A stretch of DNA of 64,000 nucleotides from Reticulitermes speratus (lineage: Eukaryota > Arthropoda > Insecta > Blattodea > Rhinotermitidae). Below the pieces are notes generated by a model. It was not told the origin of the DNA. It did not search any database and saw only the letters and a list, made by a program, of their open reading frames with translations. Made by a program: the position numbers and the translations under genes. Within the stretch, counting starts at the first letter, position 1, and each line of letters starts with the position of its first letter. Of this stretch, positions 1 to 11,385 are shown in pieces. Location: contig JAJKFL010000011.1 of NCBI GenBank assembly GCA_021186555.1, positions 36,650,923 through 36,714,922 of the forward strand, written 5' to 3'.

Positions 1-2452
1 GCTAGTTACTGACGGTCTTAACTGATTGACAGCACGTGTGTGCTGGTTACTGACGGTCTTAACTGATTGACAGCACGTGTGTGCTAGTTACTGACGGTCT
101 TAACTGATTGACAGCACGTGTGTGCTAGTTACTGACGGTCTTAACTGATTGACAGCACGTGTGTGCTGGTTACTGACGGTCTTAACTGATTGACAGCACG
201 TGTGTGCTAGTTACTGACGGTCTTAACTGATTGACAGCACGTGTGTGCTGGTTACTGACGGTCTTAACTGATTGACAGCACGTGTGTGCTGGTTACTGAC
301 GGTCTTAACTGATTGACAGCACGTGTGTGCTGTTACTGACGGTCTTAACTGATTGACAGCACGTGTGTGCTGGTTACTGACGGTCTTAACTGATTGACAG
401 CACGTGTGTGCTAGTTACTGACGGTCTTAACTGATTGACAGCACGTGTGTGCTAGTTACTGACGGTCTTAACTGATTGACAGCACGTGTGTGCTGGTTAC
501 TGACGGTCTTAACTGATTGACAGCACGTGTGTGCTGGTTACTGACGGTCTTAACTGATTAACAGCACGTGTGTGCTAGTTACTGACGGTCTTAACTGATT
601 GACAGCACGTGTGTGCTGGTTACTGACGGTCTTAACTGATTGACAGCACGTGTGTGCTAGTTACTGACGGTCTTAACTGATTGACAGCACGTGTGTGCTA
701 GTTACTGACGGTCTTAACTGATTGACAGCACGTGTGTGCTAGTTACTGACGGTCTTAACTGATTGACAGCACGTGTGTGCTGGTTACTGACGGTCTTAAC
801 TGATTGACAGCACGTGTGTGCTAGTTACTGACGGTCTTAACTGATTGACAGCACGTGTGTGCTGGTTACTGACGGTCTTAACTGATTGACAGCACGTGTG
901 TGCTAGTTACTGACGGTCTTAACTGATTGACATCACGTGTGTGCTGGTTACTGACGGTCTTAACTGATTGACAGCACGTGTGTGCTAGTTACTGACGGTC
1001 TTAACTGATTGACAGCACGTGTGTGCTGGTTACTGACGGTCTTAACTGAATGACAACACGTGTGTGCTGGTTACTGACGGTCTTAACTGATTGACAGCAC
1101 GTGTGTGCTAGTTACTGACGGTCTTAACTGATTGACAGCACGTGTGTGCTGGTTACTGACGGTCTTAACTGATTGACAGCACGTGTGTGCTAGTTACTGA
1201 CGGTCTTAACTGATTGACAGCACGTGTGTGCTAGTTACTGACGGTCTTAACTGATTGACAGCACGTGTGTGCTAGTTACTGACGGTCTTAACTGATTGAC
1301 AGCACGTGTGTGCTAGTTACTGACGGTCTTAACTGATTGACAGCACGTGTGTGCTAGTTACTGACGGTCTTAACTGATTGACAGCACGTGTGTGCTGGTT
1401 ACTGACGGTCTTAACTGATTGACAGCATGTGTGTGCTGGTTACTGACGGTCTTAACTGATTGACAGCACGTGTGTGCTAGTTACTGACGGTCTTAACTGA
1501 TTGACAGCACGTGTGTGCTGGTTACTGACGGTCTTAACTGATTGACAGCACGTGTGTGCTAGTTACTGACGGTCTTAACTGATTGACAGCACGTGTGTGC
1601 TAGTTACTGACGGTCTTAACTGATTGACAGCACGTGTGTGCTAGTTACTGACGGTCTTAACTGATTGACAGCACGTGTGTGCTAGTTACTGACGGTCTTA
1701 ACTGTTTGACAGCACGTGTGTGCTAGTTACTGACGGTCTTAACTGATTGACAGCATGTGTGTGCTAGTTACTGACGGTCTTAACTGATTGACAGCACGTG
1801 TGTGCTAGTTACTGACGGTCTTAACTGATTGACAGCACGTGTGTGCTAGTTACTGACGGTCTTAAAACTGATTGACAGCACGTGTGTGCTAGTTACTGAC
1901 GGTCTTAACTGATTGACAGCACGTGTGTGCTGGTTACTGACGGTCTTAACCTGATTGACAGCACGTGTGTGCTAGTTACTGACGGTCTTAACTGATTGAC
2001 AGCACGTGTGTGCTAGTTACTGACGGTCTTAACTGATTGACAGCACGTGTGTGCTAGTTACTGACGGTCTTAACTGATTGACAGCACGTGTGTGCTAGTT
2101 ACTGACGGTCTTAACTGATTGACAGCACGTGTGTGCTAGTTACTGACGGTCTTAACTGATTGACAGCACGTTTGTGCTAGTTACTGACGGTCTTAACTGA
2201 TTGACAGCACGTGTGTGCTAGTTACTGACGGTCTTAACTGATTGACAGCACGTGTGTGCTGGTTACTGACGGTCTTAACTGATTGACAGCACGTGTGTGC
2301 TAGTTACTGACGGTCTTAACTGATTGACAGCACGTGTGTGCTAGTTACTGACGGTCTTAACTGATTGACAGCACGTGTGTGCTAGTTACTGACGGTCTTA
2401 ACTGATTGACAGCACGTGTGTGCTAGTTACTGACGGTCTTAACTGATTGACA
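1..2452. repeat. 41-bp minisatellite, about 60 copies, cut by window start
   Basis: Head-to-tail 41-bp units with very few substitutions. An A/G change in GCT(A/G)GTTACTGACGG is the main polymorphism, with single units carrying CATGTG, TTTGTG or an extra A. Each unit contains a CACGTG hexamer inside the inverted repeat AGCAC-gtgt-GTGCT. The left edge lies outside the window. The right edge at 2452 is about 75 bp from a minus-strand LINE 3' end, so the array sits on that element's 3' side. No long frame stays open. Confidence 0.98.
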
Positions 2453-2524
2453 AACCAGTTACATGACTTAATGGAATGGAGTGCTTCTGCAGAAATTAAT
2501 ACTTGTAACTAAGCTAAAGTCAAA

Positions 2525-2955
2525 AATATTACTCGCCGCCGATGGAACCTGACAGTTCATGACCGTGTTCACAACAGCCCACAACTGAACCTCATCCTGA
2601 GCCAGATCAATCCATCACGCAGCCTCACCCTACTTCTTGTCTGCACATTTTAGTATTATCCAACCAACTAAGGTTTCTCTTCCCATGAGGTTTCGTGACT
2701 ACATTTTTGCATCCATACGTCATACCTCAAGCGTGCTACGTACTCCACCCATCTCACGTCCTGTGGACCTACACAGAACAACGGTACACTTGTAGCTTCG
2801 TGCATTGTAATCCTTGATTTTTTCTTAGTAGACGAAAAAACTACAGATTGTGAACCGAAAGTAGCCTTTATACGAAATATTATCCCGGGGATAGGCGGAC
2901 ATGTAGCACACGTGGGAGAGATGAGAAATATGTACTGAACTTCAGTCGACAAACT
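2525..2955 (-). mobile_element. 5'-truncated LINE 3' end (RT C-terminal fragment, decayed)
   Basis: On the minus strand the translation shows remnants of the C-terminal tail of an insect non-LTR endonuclease/reverse-transcriptase polyprotein: a VRWVEYVARL-like block, then WEEKP, and after frameshifts counterparts of DWIxLAQDxDxW and VNTVMN, ending at a GTTCCAT motif. The following 3' UTR (GTTCCATCGG through TTTTTGACTTTAGCT to CACTCCAT) aligns with the LINE 3' ends at 16.7 kb and 59.1 kb. It has frameshifts and stops and is dead. Family identity rests on my recognition of the motif order and on the in-window paralogues. Confidence 0.75.
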
Positions 2956-3224
2956 CGAAGGAAAGAAACCATTTTCGTGACCAAGGAGTGGATGGACTGC
3001 AGGATCTCGCTTGCTGTCCCTGATAAGAGCAGAATGACCATAGCGGTTCCTTCAGTGTTTTGCTCAGCATCTAGCGGCTGTCTGCTTACGTGCCCACGTG
3101 CTCACGTATTATACAGGATGTCTCTGTCTCCTGTGTTGCAATAACAGCAAAGTTCACTGTTTCGCATGCCACAATTAATAATAAACGTACAGAACCTCTG
3201 ACAGCAGTCACTTCTAATGCAGTC
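2956..3224. other. Unique DNA, nothing recognised
   Basis: There are short open frames only and no repeat structure. ACGTGCCCACGTGCTCACGT near 3090 is a local cluster of ACGTG motifs. Confidence 0.5.
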
Positions 3225-3300
3225 TGCGTAACATCCCAGAAGAGCGCAGACGTCATCAACATCGCGGCGGAAGCCTGAAATCGAGGTTACTTCTGATATA
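3225..3300 (-). mobile_element. Fragment of dispersed GFRRDVD-type repeat
   Basis: The minus strand reads SGFRRDVDDVCALLGCYA, matching the segment beginning GCTTCCGCCGCGATGTTGAT at 21695 and 50119. Only one end of the element is present, directly before the 22-bp array. Confidence 0.7.
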
Positions 3301-3337
3301 AGTGAAAAATCAGAGGAAGGTCTGACAGAGAATGTCA

Positions 3338-3844
3338 CAGTCTGTGTCTACAGACAGTTCAGTCTGTGTCTACAGACAGTTCAGTCTGTGTCTACGGACA
3401 GTGCAGTCTGTGTCTACAGACAGTCAGTCTGTGTCTACAGACAGTTCAGTCTGTGTCTACGGACAGTGCAGTCTGTGTCTACAGACAGTTCAGTCTGTGT
3501 CTACAGACAGTTCAGTCTGTGTCTACAGACAGTTCAGTCTGTGTCTACGGACAGTGCAGTCTGTGTCTACAGACAGTTCAGTCTGTGTCTACAGACAGTT
3601 CAGTCTGTGTCTACAGACAGTTCAGTCTGTGTCTACAGACAGTTCAGTCTGTGTCTACAGACAGTTCATTGTGTCTACGGACAGTGCAGTCTGTGTCTAC
3701 AGACAGTTCAGTCTGTGTCTACAGACAGTTCAGTCTGTGTCTACGGACAGTGCAGTCTGTGTCTACAGACAGTTCAGTCTGTGTCTACAGACAGTTCAGT
3801 CTGTGTCTACGGACAGTGCAGTCTGTGTCTACAGACAGTGCAGT
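3338..3844. repeat. 22-bp minisatellite, about 23 copies
   Basis: Each unit holds the perfect hairpin GTCTGT-gtct-ACAGAC, followed by AGTTCA or AGTGCA. Because 22 is not a multiple of 3, all three forward frames cycle through the same 22-residue pattern, so the 150-190 codon open frames here are artefacts. A/G and T/G variants alternate irregularly and one unit is deleted (3668-3674). Confidence 0.97.
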
Positions 3845-3902
3845 AGTGATCGCACAATAACGACTGTGTGGCCATGTGGCGTAACACGAGCCGACTGACG
3901 TC

Positions 3903-4832
3903 ACATGACTGACCGCCATAACATGACATGCTGCTGTACTGAAACACGATAACTACAGAAACATGACTGACCGCCATAACATGACATGCTGCTGTACTGA
4001 AACACGATAACTACAGAAACATGACTGACCGCCGTAACATGACATGCTGCTGTACTGAAACACGATAACTACAGAAACATGACTGACCGCCATAACATGA
4101 CATGCTGCTGTACTGAAACACGATAACTACAGAAACATGACTGACCGCCATAACATGACATGCTGCTGTACTGAAACACGATAACTACAGAAACATGACT
4201 GACCGCCGTAACATGACATGCTGCTGTACTGAAACACGATAACTACAGAAACATGACTGACCGCCATAACATGACATGCTGCTGTACTGAAACACGATAA
4301 CTACAGAAACATGACTGACCGCCGTAACATGACATGCTGCTGTACTGAAACACGATAACTACAGAAACATGACTGACCGCCATAACATGACATGCTGCTG
4401 TACTGAAACACGATAACTACAGAAACATGACTGACCGCCGTAACATGACATGCTGCTGTACTGAAACACGATAACTACAGAAACATGACTGACCGCCGTA
4501 ACATGACATGCTGCTGTACTGAAACACGATAGCTACAGAAACATGACTGACCGCCATAACATGACATGCTGCTGTACTGAAACACGATATCTACAGAAAC
4601 ATGACTGACCGCCGTAACATGACATGCTGCTGTACTGAAACACGATATCTACAGAAACATGACTGACCGCCATAACATGACATGCTGCTGTACTGAAACA
4701 CGATAACTACAGAAACATGACTGACCGCCATAACATGACATGCTGCTGTACTGAAACACGATAACTACAGAAACATGACTGACCGCCATAACATGACATG
4801 CTGCTGTACTGAAACACGATAACTACAGAAAC
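3903..4832. repeat. 58-bp minisatellite, 16 copies
   Basis: Head-to-tail 58-bp units begin ACATGACTGACCGCC and contain CATGACATG and GCTGCTGTACTG. Variation is nearly limited to CCAT/CCGTAAC and GATAAC/GATATC/GATAGC. There is no coding frame. Confidence 0.98.
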
Positions 4833-4905
4833 AAAGAAAAACTCTGACGTCACCTACAAACGAAACCGTAACGTAACAAAGCGTATGCGGCCATCTGTTA
4901 GTGCA

Positions 4906-5425
4906 AAATTGTCATTGTCGTATTGTCATTGTCGTATTGTCGTCGTATCATCGTTGTCGGATTGTGATTGTCGTATTGTCATTGTCGTATTGTAATTGTC
5001 GTATTGTCCTTGTCGTATTGTCATTGTCATATTGTCGTTGTAATATTGTCATGTCGTATGTCGTTGTCGTATTGTCGTCGATTGTGATTGTCTTATTGTC
5101 ATTGTCGTATTGTCATTGTCGTATGTCATTGTCGTATTGTCATTTTCGTATTGTCATTGTCGTATTGTCATTGTCGTATTGTCATTGTCGTATTGTCATT
5201 GTCGTATTGTCATTGCGTATTGTCATTGTCGTATTGTCATTGTCGTATTGTCATTGTCGTATGTCATTGTCGTATTGTCATTGTCGTATTGTGATTGTCG
5301 TATTGTCATTGTCGTATTGTCATTGTCGTATTGTCATTGTCGTATTGTCATTGCGTATTGTCATTGTCGTATTGTCATTGTCGTATTGTCATTGCGTATT
5401 GTCATTGTCGTATTGTCATTTCATT
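4906..5425. repeat. 14-bp minisatellite TATTGTCATTGTCG, about 37 copies
   Basis: The unit is TATTGTCATTGTCG with frequent 1-bp losses (e.g. GTATGTC, ATTGCGT) and more divergence at the left end. The frames are open only because the unit has no stop codon, so the 217-codon frame is not a gene. Confidence 0.97.
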
Positions 5426-5444
5426 TCCATGCCGCCAAAGAAAT

Positions 5445-5540
5445 CAATCTGTTACGTCACGCACAAACAAAGTACATTGTTGCCATGGAAACGTTGTAAC
5501 CATAGCAACAGAGATACATCCATGACGTCACGCACAAACG
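5445..5540 (+). promoter_or_regulatory. Promoter-like cluster: CRE, two X-boxes, CRE
   Basis: TTACGTCA lies at 5452-5459 and TGACGTCA at 5523-5530, each followed by CGCACAAAC(A/G)AAG. Between them lie two 14-bp RFX-type X-boxes: GTTGCCATGGAAAC (5479-5492, one mismatch to the consensus) and GTAACCATAGCAAC (5496-5509, perfect). X-boxes bind RFX factors and in animals often mark cilium genes. CRE-type sites bind CREB/ATF. A CAG|GTGAGT donor follows at 5680. No downstream exon is recognised, so the gene is unknown. Confidence 0.45.
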
Positions 5541-5690
5541 AAGCTCTATCATAACACAGGAGGCCGGTAAACATGGCAGCCGAGCTGTGACTGGCTGGCT
5601 GACTGAGTCACAGCGAATTTAATGAGTGAGATGGACAGGTCAAGGCGTGTGTGTTTATTGCAGTATTGAAACGGCGCAGGTGAGTTACAG
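5541..5690 (+). other. Possible non-coding first exon with splice donor
   Basis: This stretch follows the CRE/X-box cluster and ends in a consensus 5' splice site, CAG|GTGAGT, with the intron starting at 5680. The only ATG, at 5573, opens a frame of a few codons (MAAEL then stop). A promoter plus 5' UTR exon is one reading; chance is the other. No acceptor or coding exon can be assigned. Confidence 0.25.
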
Positions 5691-6128
5691 TTAGCGACTG
5701 AGCAAGGCATAACAAAGAAAGGCCCAGTCTTTAAGTGGGACGGCTGTTAGTGCTGCTCTTAGTGCTGCTGTCAGTGCTGCAGTTAGTGCAGTGTCCTGTG
5801 AGCAGCCGGCCGACCACGTCACGTGAGCTGACCCTATTTAGTCTAGCTTTTAGATTCTGAGTTGTAAATTTGGGTTGCCCGTGCATTCACGCTTTGAGCG
5901 TCAAATTCTTATAGGCTATATGAGAGTTCACAAATTAAACTCCCATCTCACAGTAAACACACACATCTCTGCTAATGGAAACTGAACGCTGAACACTAGG
6001 GTAAAAAGAGTAGCTAAATCTTCTAGGATGAAAGAAAGTGTGTTTTAGTAGAGGGACATCATTGCTTCACAGGAAAATACTACCTACATCAGTAGGGTAG
6101 GATTTACCGTAAGATTTCCGGCAGTGCG
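5691..6128. other. Unique DNA with short TTAGTGCTGCT repeats
   Basis: Around 5747-5797 GTTAGTGCTGCT-like 12-mers occur about four times. A small inverted repeat ACGCT-ttg-AGCGT lies at 5889-5901. No gene is seen. Confidence 0.5.
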
Positions 6129-6180
6129 TACCTCCAAAACTACGGAACCTGTCTACCAGACTACACGGTGTGACTTCATA
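6129..6180. mobile_element. Fragment of dispersed DVTPCSLV/ETSVN repeat
   Basis: CTACCAGACTACACGGTGTG (6153-6172) is the same block seen with changes near 49995 and 50409. The opposite strand reads as the start of a xxVTPCSLV-type peptide. It is a short relic. Confidence 0.5.
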
Positions 6181-6248
6181 TATCCGCTACTTAAAGGGGA
6201 AGGAGACAGGAAATTGTGAATAGTAATAAGTTACATATAGATGAGGAG

Positions 6249-6418
6249 GTGTGTAAGGAATTTACTGACTGGACTGCGAACGTAGCGTGTAAGGTGTGTA
6301 AGGATTTACTGACTGGACTGCGAACGTAGCGTGTAAGGTGGTGTAAGGAATTTACTGACTGGACTGCGAACGTAGCGTGTAAGGTGGTGTAAGGAATTTA
6401 CTGACTGGACTGCGAACC
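6249..6418. repeat. 46-47-bp repeat, 4 copies
   Basis: Four units share TTTACTGACTGGACTGCGAA and GTAGCGTGTAAGGTG. The last unit is cut short before unrelated sequence. Confidence 0.93.
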
Positions 6419-6545
6419 AGCGAAAATTGGTAGATGTGAAATTCAAGTGGGAAAGCAAAAGACGAAGGACAGTGCAAATCATTATGGAAGAGAATGGAGA
6501 AATTGTGTGATAAAATACATAGCTGATATGTGTAACGTTGAACGT

Positions 6546-8052
6546 GTGCTGACAGTACAAGGGGTGTGTGTTTACATGAGCACATTGTGTGCTGACAGTA
6601 CAAGGGGTGTGTGTTTACATGAGCACATTGTGTGCTGACAGTACAAGGGGCGCGTGTTTACATGAGCACATTGTGTGCTGAGAGTATAAGGGGTGTGTGT
6701 TTACATGAGCACATTGTGTGCTGACAGTACAAGGGGTGTGTTTACATGAGCACATTGTGTGCTGACAGTACAAGGGGTGTGTGTTTACATGAGCACATTG
6801 TGTGCTGACAGTACAAGGGGCGCGTGTTTACATGAGCACATTGTGTGCTGAGAGTAATAAGGGGTGTGTGTTTACATGAGCACATTGTGTGCTGAGAGTA
6901 CAAGGGGTGTGTGTTTACATGAGCACATTGTGTGCTGACAGTACAAGGGGTGTGTGTTTACATGAGCACATTGTGTGCTGACAGTACAAGGGGTGTGTGT
7001 TTACATGAGCACATTGTGTGCTGACAGTACAAGGGGTGTGTGTTTACATGAGCACATTGTGTGCTGACAGTACAAGGGGTGTGTGTTTACATGAGCACAT
7101 TGTGTGCTGACAGTACAAGGGGTGTGTGTTTACATGAGCACATTGTGTGCTGACAGTTCAAGGGGTGTGTGTTTACATGAGCACATTGTGTGCTGACAGT
7201 ACAAGGGGTGTGTGTTTACATGAGCACATTGTGTGCTGACAGTACAAGGGGTGTGTGTTTACATGAGCACATTGTGTGCTGACAGTACAAGGGGCGCGTG
7301 TTTACATGAGCACATTGTATGCTGAGAGTACAAGGGGTGTGTGTTTACATGAGCACATTGTGTACTGACAGTACAAGGGGTGTGTGTTTACATGAGCACA
7401 TTTTTGCTGATATTACAAAGGGTGTGTGTTTACATGAGCACATTTTTGCTGATAGTACAAGGGGTGTGTGTTTACATGAGCACATTGTGTGCTGACAGTA
7501 CAAGGGGTGTGTGTTTACATGAGCACATTTTTGCTGACAGTACAAGGGGTGTGTGTTTACATGAGCACATTTTTGCTGACAGTACAAGGGGTGTGTGTTT
7601 ACATGAGCACATTTTGCTGACAGTACAAGGGGTGTGTGTTTACATGAGCACATTTTTGCTGACAGTACAAGGGGTGTGTGTTTACATGAGCACATTGTGT
7701 GCTGACAGTACAAGGGGTGTGTGTTTACATGAGCACATTGTGTGCTGACAGTACAAGGGGTGCGTGTTTACATGAGCACATTTTGCTGATATTACAAGGG
7801 TGTGTGTTTACATGAGCACATTTTGCTGATAGTACAAGGGGTGTGTGTTTACATGAGCACATTTTGCTAACAGTACAAGGGTGTGTGTTTACATGAGCAC
7901 ATTGTGTGCTGACAGTACAAGGGGTGTGTGTTTACATGAGCACATTTTGCTGACAGTACAAGGGTGTGTGTTTACATGAGCACATTGTGTGCTGACAGTA
8001 CAAGGGGTGTGTGTTTACATGAGCACATTGTGTGCTGACAGTTCAAGGGTGG
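6546..8052. repeat. 43-bp minisatellite, about 35 copies
   Basis: Units contain GTACAAGGGG, GTGTGTTTACATGAGCACAT and TGTGCTGACA. From about 7400 rightwards a shorter variant lacking part of TTGTGTG (ATTTTTGCTG or ATTTTGCTG) alternates with the full form. Frames of about 122 codons on both strands are repeat translations. Confidence 0.97.
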
Positions 8053-8883
8053 TGTTTACATGAGCACATTGTGTGCTGCGGTAAGGTGTTGTGCTGTGTG
8101 CACAGTGGCCTGTGTGTTTACATGAGCACATTGTGTGCTGCGGTAAGGTGTTGTGCTGTGTGCACATGTGACCTGTGTGTTTACATGAGCACATTGTGTG
8201 CTGCGGTAAGGTGTTGTGCTGTGTGCACAGTGGCCTGTGTGTTTACATGAGCACATTGTGTGCTGCGGTAAGGTGTTGTGCTGTGTGCACATGTGACCTG
8301 TGTGTTTACATAAGCACATTGTGTGCTGCGGTAAGGTGTTGTGCTGTGTGCACATGTGACCTGTGTGTTTACATGAGCACATTGTGTGCTGCGGTAAGGT
8401 GTTGTGCTGTGTGCACATGTGACCTGTGTGTTTACATGAGCACATTGTGTGTTGCGGTAAGGTGTTGTGCTGTGTGCACATGTGACCTGTGTGTTTACAT
8501 GAGCACATTGTGTGCTGCGGTAAGGTGTTTGTGCTGTGTTCACATGTGACCTGTGTGTTTACATGAGCACATTGTGTGCTGCGGTAAGGTGTTGTGCTGT
8601 GTGCACATGTGACCTGTGTGTTTACATGAGCACATTGTGTGTTGCGGTAAGGTGTTGTGCTGTGTGCACATGTGACCTGTGTGTTTACATGAGCACATTG
8701 TTGCTGCGGTAAGGTGTTGTGCTGTGTGCACATGTGCCTGTGTGTTTACATGAGCACATTGTGTGCTGCGGTAAGGTGTTGTGCTGTGTGCACATGTGAC
8801 CTGTGTGTTTACATGAGCACATTGTGTGCTGCGGTAAGGTGTTGAGCTGTGTGCACATGTGACCTGTGTGTTTACATGAGCAT
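8053..8883. repeat. 63-bp minisatellite, about 13 copies, sharing a core with the 43-bp array
   Basis: The unit keeps the neighbouring array's core (TTTACATGAGCACATTGTG) but replaces the GACAGTACAAGG part with CGGTAAGGTGTTGTGCTG and TGCACATGTGACC. Sixty-three bp is 21 codons, so a 225-codon minus frame stays open without being a gene. The switch occurs near 8053-8085. Confidence 0.96.
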
Positions 8884-9644
8884 ATTACAAACAAATATAT
8901 TCACATTCGTGCTCACATCAGACGTCAAGCAGGACCTAAGTACCTGCAGCGTGTTGCTACGTGTCAGAGGAACAGCAATACGCCGAGCCACAATTCGCTT
9001 TGTATTCTGCGCTCAGCAAAGTCAAGGCTTCGTCGCCCGCCTGCAGGCGAAACTCTTCAAGCCGTTACGAAAAGGGAAAGCCTTTATTACAATGTGAAAA
9101 GTGAGCGGGGTTTTATACACAGGCACACTCTCGCCCCATTTCAAAATGGAGCTAATCGGATTAGGCGCACAATGGCGCGCTGCACTGTGGCGGTCTGTGC
9201 AGCTGGCCCTGCCTGCATTGTGCCACATGACCACAGCAGTTGACACAGCAACGTTAAATGCAGATTTTGTTAAGTGTGTTACTTAAATTTGTGTGTGCGC
9301 CTACTGTACTACAGACACAAAATGGCGCAATTATCTCTCTAAAAGAACTCTTGTTATTGATGTCAATACGAAGAAAAAATTCGCTACATGTTTCGACTTG
9401 AATCAGAATCCACCATGGGGCCAATTTAAGGTGCGTTTAGAGGGAACGGGCACAATGACGTCACGTATCAAGGAAGATATATAGCATGGGGTGCACTGCG
9501 TAGTGCAGATATTGTGCGTAAGTGCAGTGCTGTGAAGTGCTGTCATGACTTTATTGTATTGCATGTATAGTATATATGTGTTATGTGTATGTTATGTAGC
9601 TACGCTGTCAGTTGCTTAGATGTTATTGTGTCGGTGACAGATGT
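8884..9644. other. Unique DNA, no gene assigned
   Basis: Short overlapping frames (60-125 codons) in all phases carry no recognisable domain. The stretch has mixed composition with CpG-containing parts (e.g. GGCGCACAATGGCGCGC near 9164). It is AT-richer towards the array. Confidence 0.5.
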
Positions 9645-11385
9645 GTTAATGTGTATAGAGCATTGGTGGAATGATACTGACAGGGGAGAACTGAAGTACT
9701 GGGAGAGAAACATTATACAGCGTTGGTGGTAGATGTATGAATGAGTATGGAGCATTGGTGGAATGATACTGACAGGGGAAACTGAAGTACTGGGAGAGAA
9801 ACATTATACAGCGTTGGTGGTAGATGTATGAATGAGTATGGAGCATTGGTGGAATGATACTGACAGGGGAAACTGAAGTACTGGGAGAGAAACATTATAC
9901 AGCGTCGGTGGTAGATGTATGAATGAGTATGGAGCATTGGTGGAATGATACTGACAGGGGAAACTGAAGTACTGGGAGAAAACATTATACAGCGCTGTAG
10001 TGTTGATGGTAGCATGTGGGAATGATATGAGGAAATGAGCGAAACATATAATGAGTTGGATTGGAATGATACTGACAGGGGAAACTGAAGTACTGGGAGA
10101 AAAACATTATACAGCGTTGGTGGTAGATGAATGAATGAGTATGGAGCATTGGTGGAATGATACTGACAGGGGAAAACTGAAGTACTGGGAGAGAAACATT
10201 ATACAGCGTCGGTGGTAGATGGATGAATGTGTATGGAGCGTTGGTGGAATGATACTGACAGGGGAAAACTGAAGTACTGGGAGAAAAACATTACACAGCG
10301 TTGGTGGTAGATGAATGAATGAGTATGGAGCATTGGTGGAATGATACTGACAGGGGAAACTGAAGTACTGGGAGAGAAACATTATACAGCGTTGGTGGTA
10401 GATGAATGAATGAGTATGGAGCATTGGTGGAATGATACTGACAGGGGAAAACTGAAGTACTGGGAGAGAAACATTATACAGCGTCGGTGGTAGATGGATG
10501 AATGTGTATGGAGCGTTGGTGGAATGATACTGACAGGGGAAACTGAAGTACTGGGAGAGAAACATTATACAGTGTTGGTGGTAGATGGATGAATGAGTAT
10601 GGAGCATTGGTGGAATGATACTGACAGGGGAAACTGAAGTACTGGGAGAGAAACATTATACAGTGTTGGTGGTAGATGTATGAATGAGTATGGAGCGTTG
10701 GTGGAATGATACTGACAGGGGAAACTGAAGTACTGGGAGGAAACATTATACAGTGTTGGTGGTAGATGTATGAATGAGTATGGAGCGTTGGTGGAATGAT
10801 ACTGACAGGGGAAACTGAAGTACTGGGAGAGAAACATTATACAGTGTTGGTGGTAGATGTATGAATGAGTATGGAGCGTTGGTGGAATGATACTGACAGG
10901 GAGAAACTGAAGTACTGGGAGAGAAACATTATACAGTGTTGGTGGTAGATGTATGAATGAGTATGGAGCGTTGGTGGAATGATACTGACAGGGGAAACTG
11001 AAGTACTGGGAGAGAAACATTATACAGTGTTGGTGGTAGATGGATGAATGAGTATGGAGCATTGGTGGAATGATACTGACAGGGGAAGCTGAAGTACTGG
11101 GAGAGAAACATTACACAGCGTTGGTAGTAGATGGATGAATGAGTATGGGGCATTGGTGGAATGATACTGACAGGGGAAAACTGAAGTACTGGGAGAAAAA
11201 CTTTATACAACGTTGGTGGTAGATGGAAGAATGATATGGGGCATTGGTGGAATGATACTGACAGGGGAAAACTGAAGTACTGGGAGAAAAACTTTATACA
11301 ACGTTGGTGGTAGATGGAAGAATGAGTGTGGAGCATTGGTGGAATGATACTGACAGGGGAAAACTAAAGTACTGGGAGAGAAACC
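9645..11385 (-). repeat. 91-bp SINE-derived satellite, minus orientation, about 19 copies
   Basis: Units read on the minus strand contain CCCAGTACTTCAGTTT, CCCCTGTCAGTATCATTCC and ACGCTGTATAATG, the same unit as at 29.8-35.7 and 41.6-43.7 kb. Every block aligns in order with the SINE body at 58924-59040. At the right edge (11380-11440) the sequence runs into a decayed SINE head on the minus strand, the expected order if the array grew inside a SINE. Units near 10000 are disrupted. Confidence 0.96.

Noticed and set aside
1..2452. CRISPR array
   Set aside because: Units are contiguous with no unique spacers. The same holds for all other arrays, and the window is eukaryotic.
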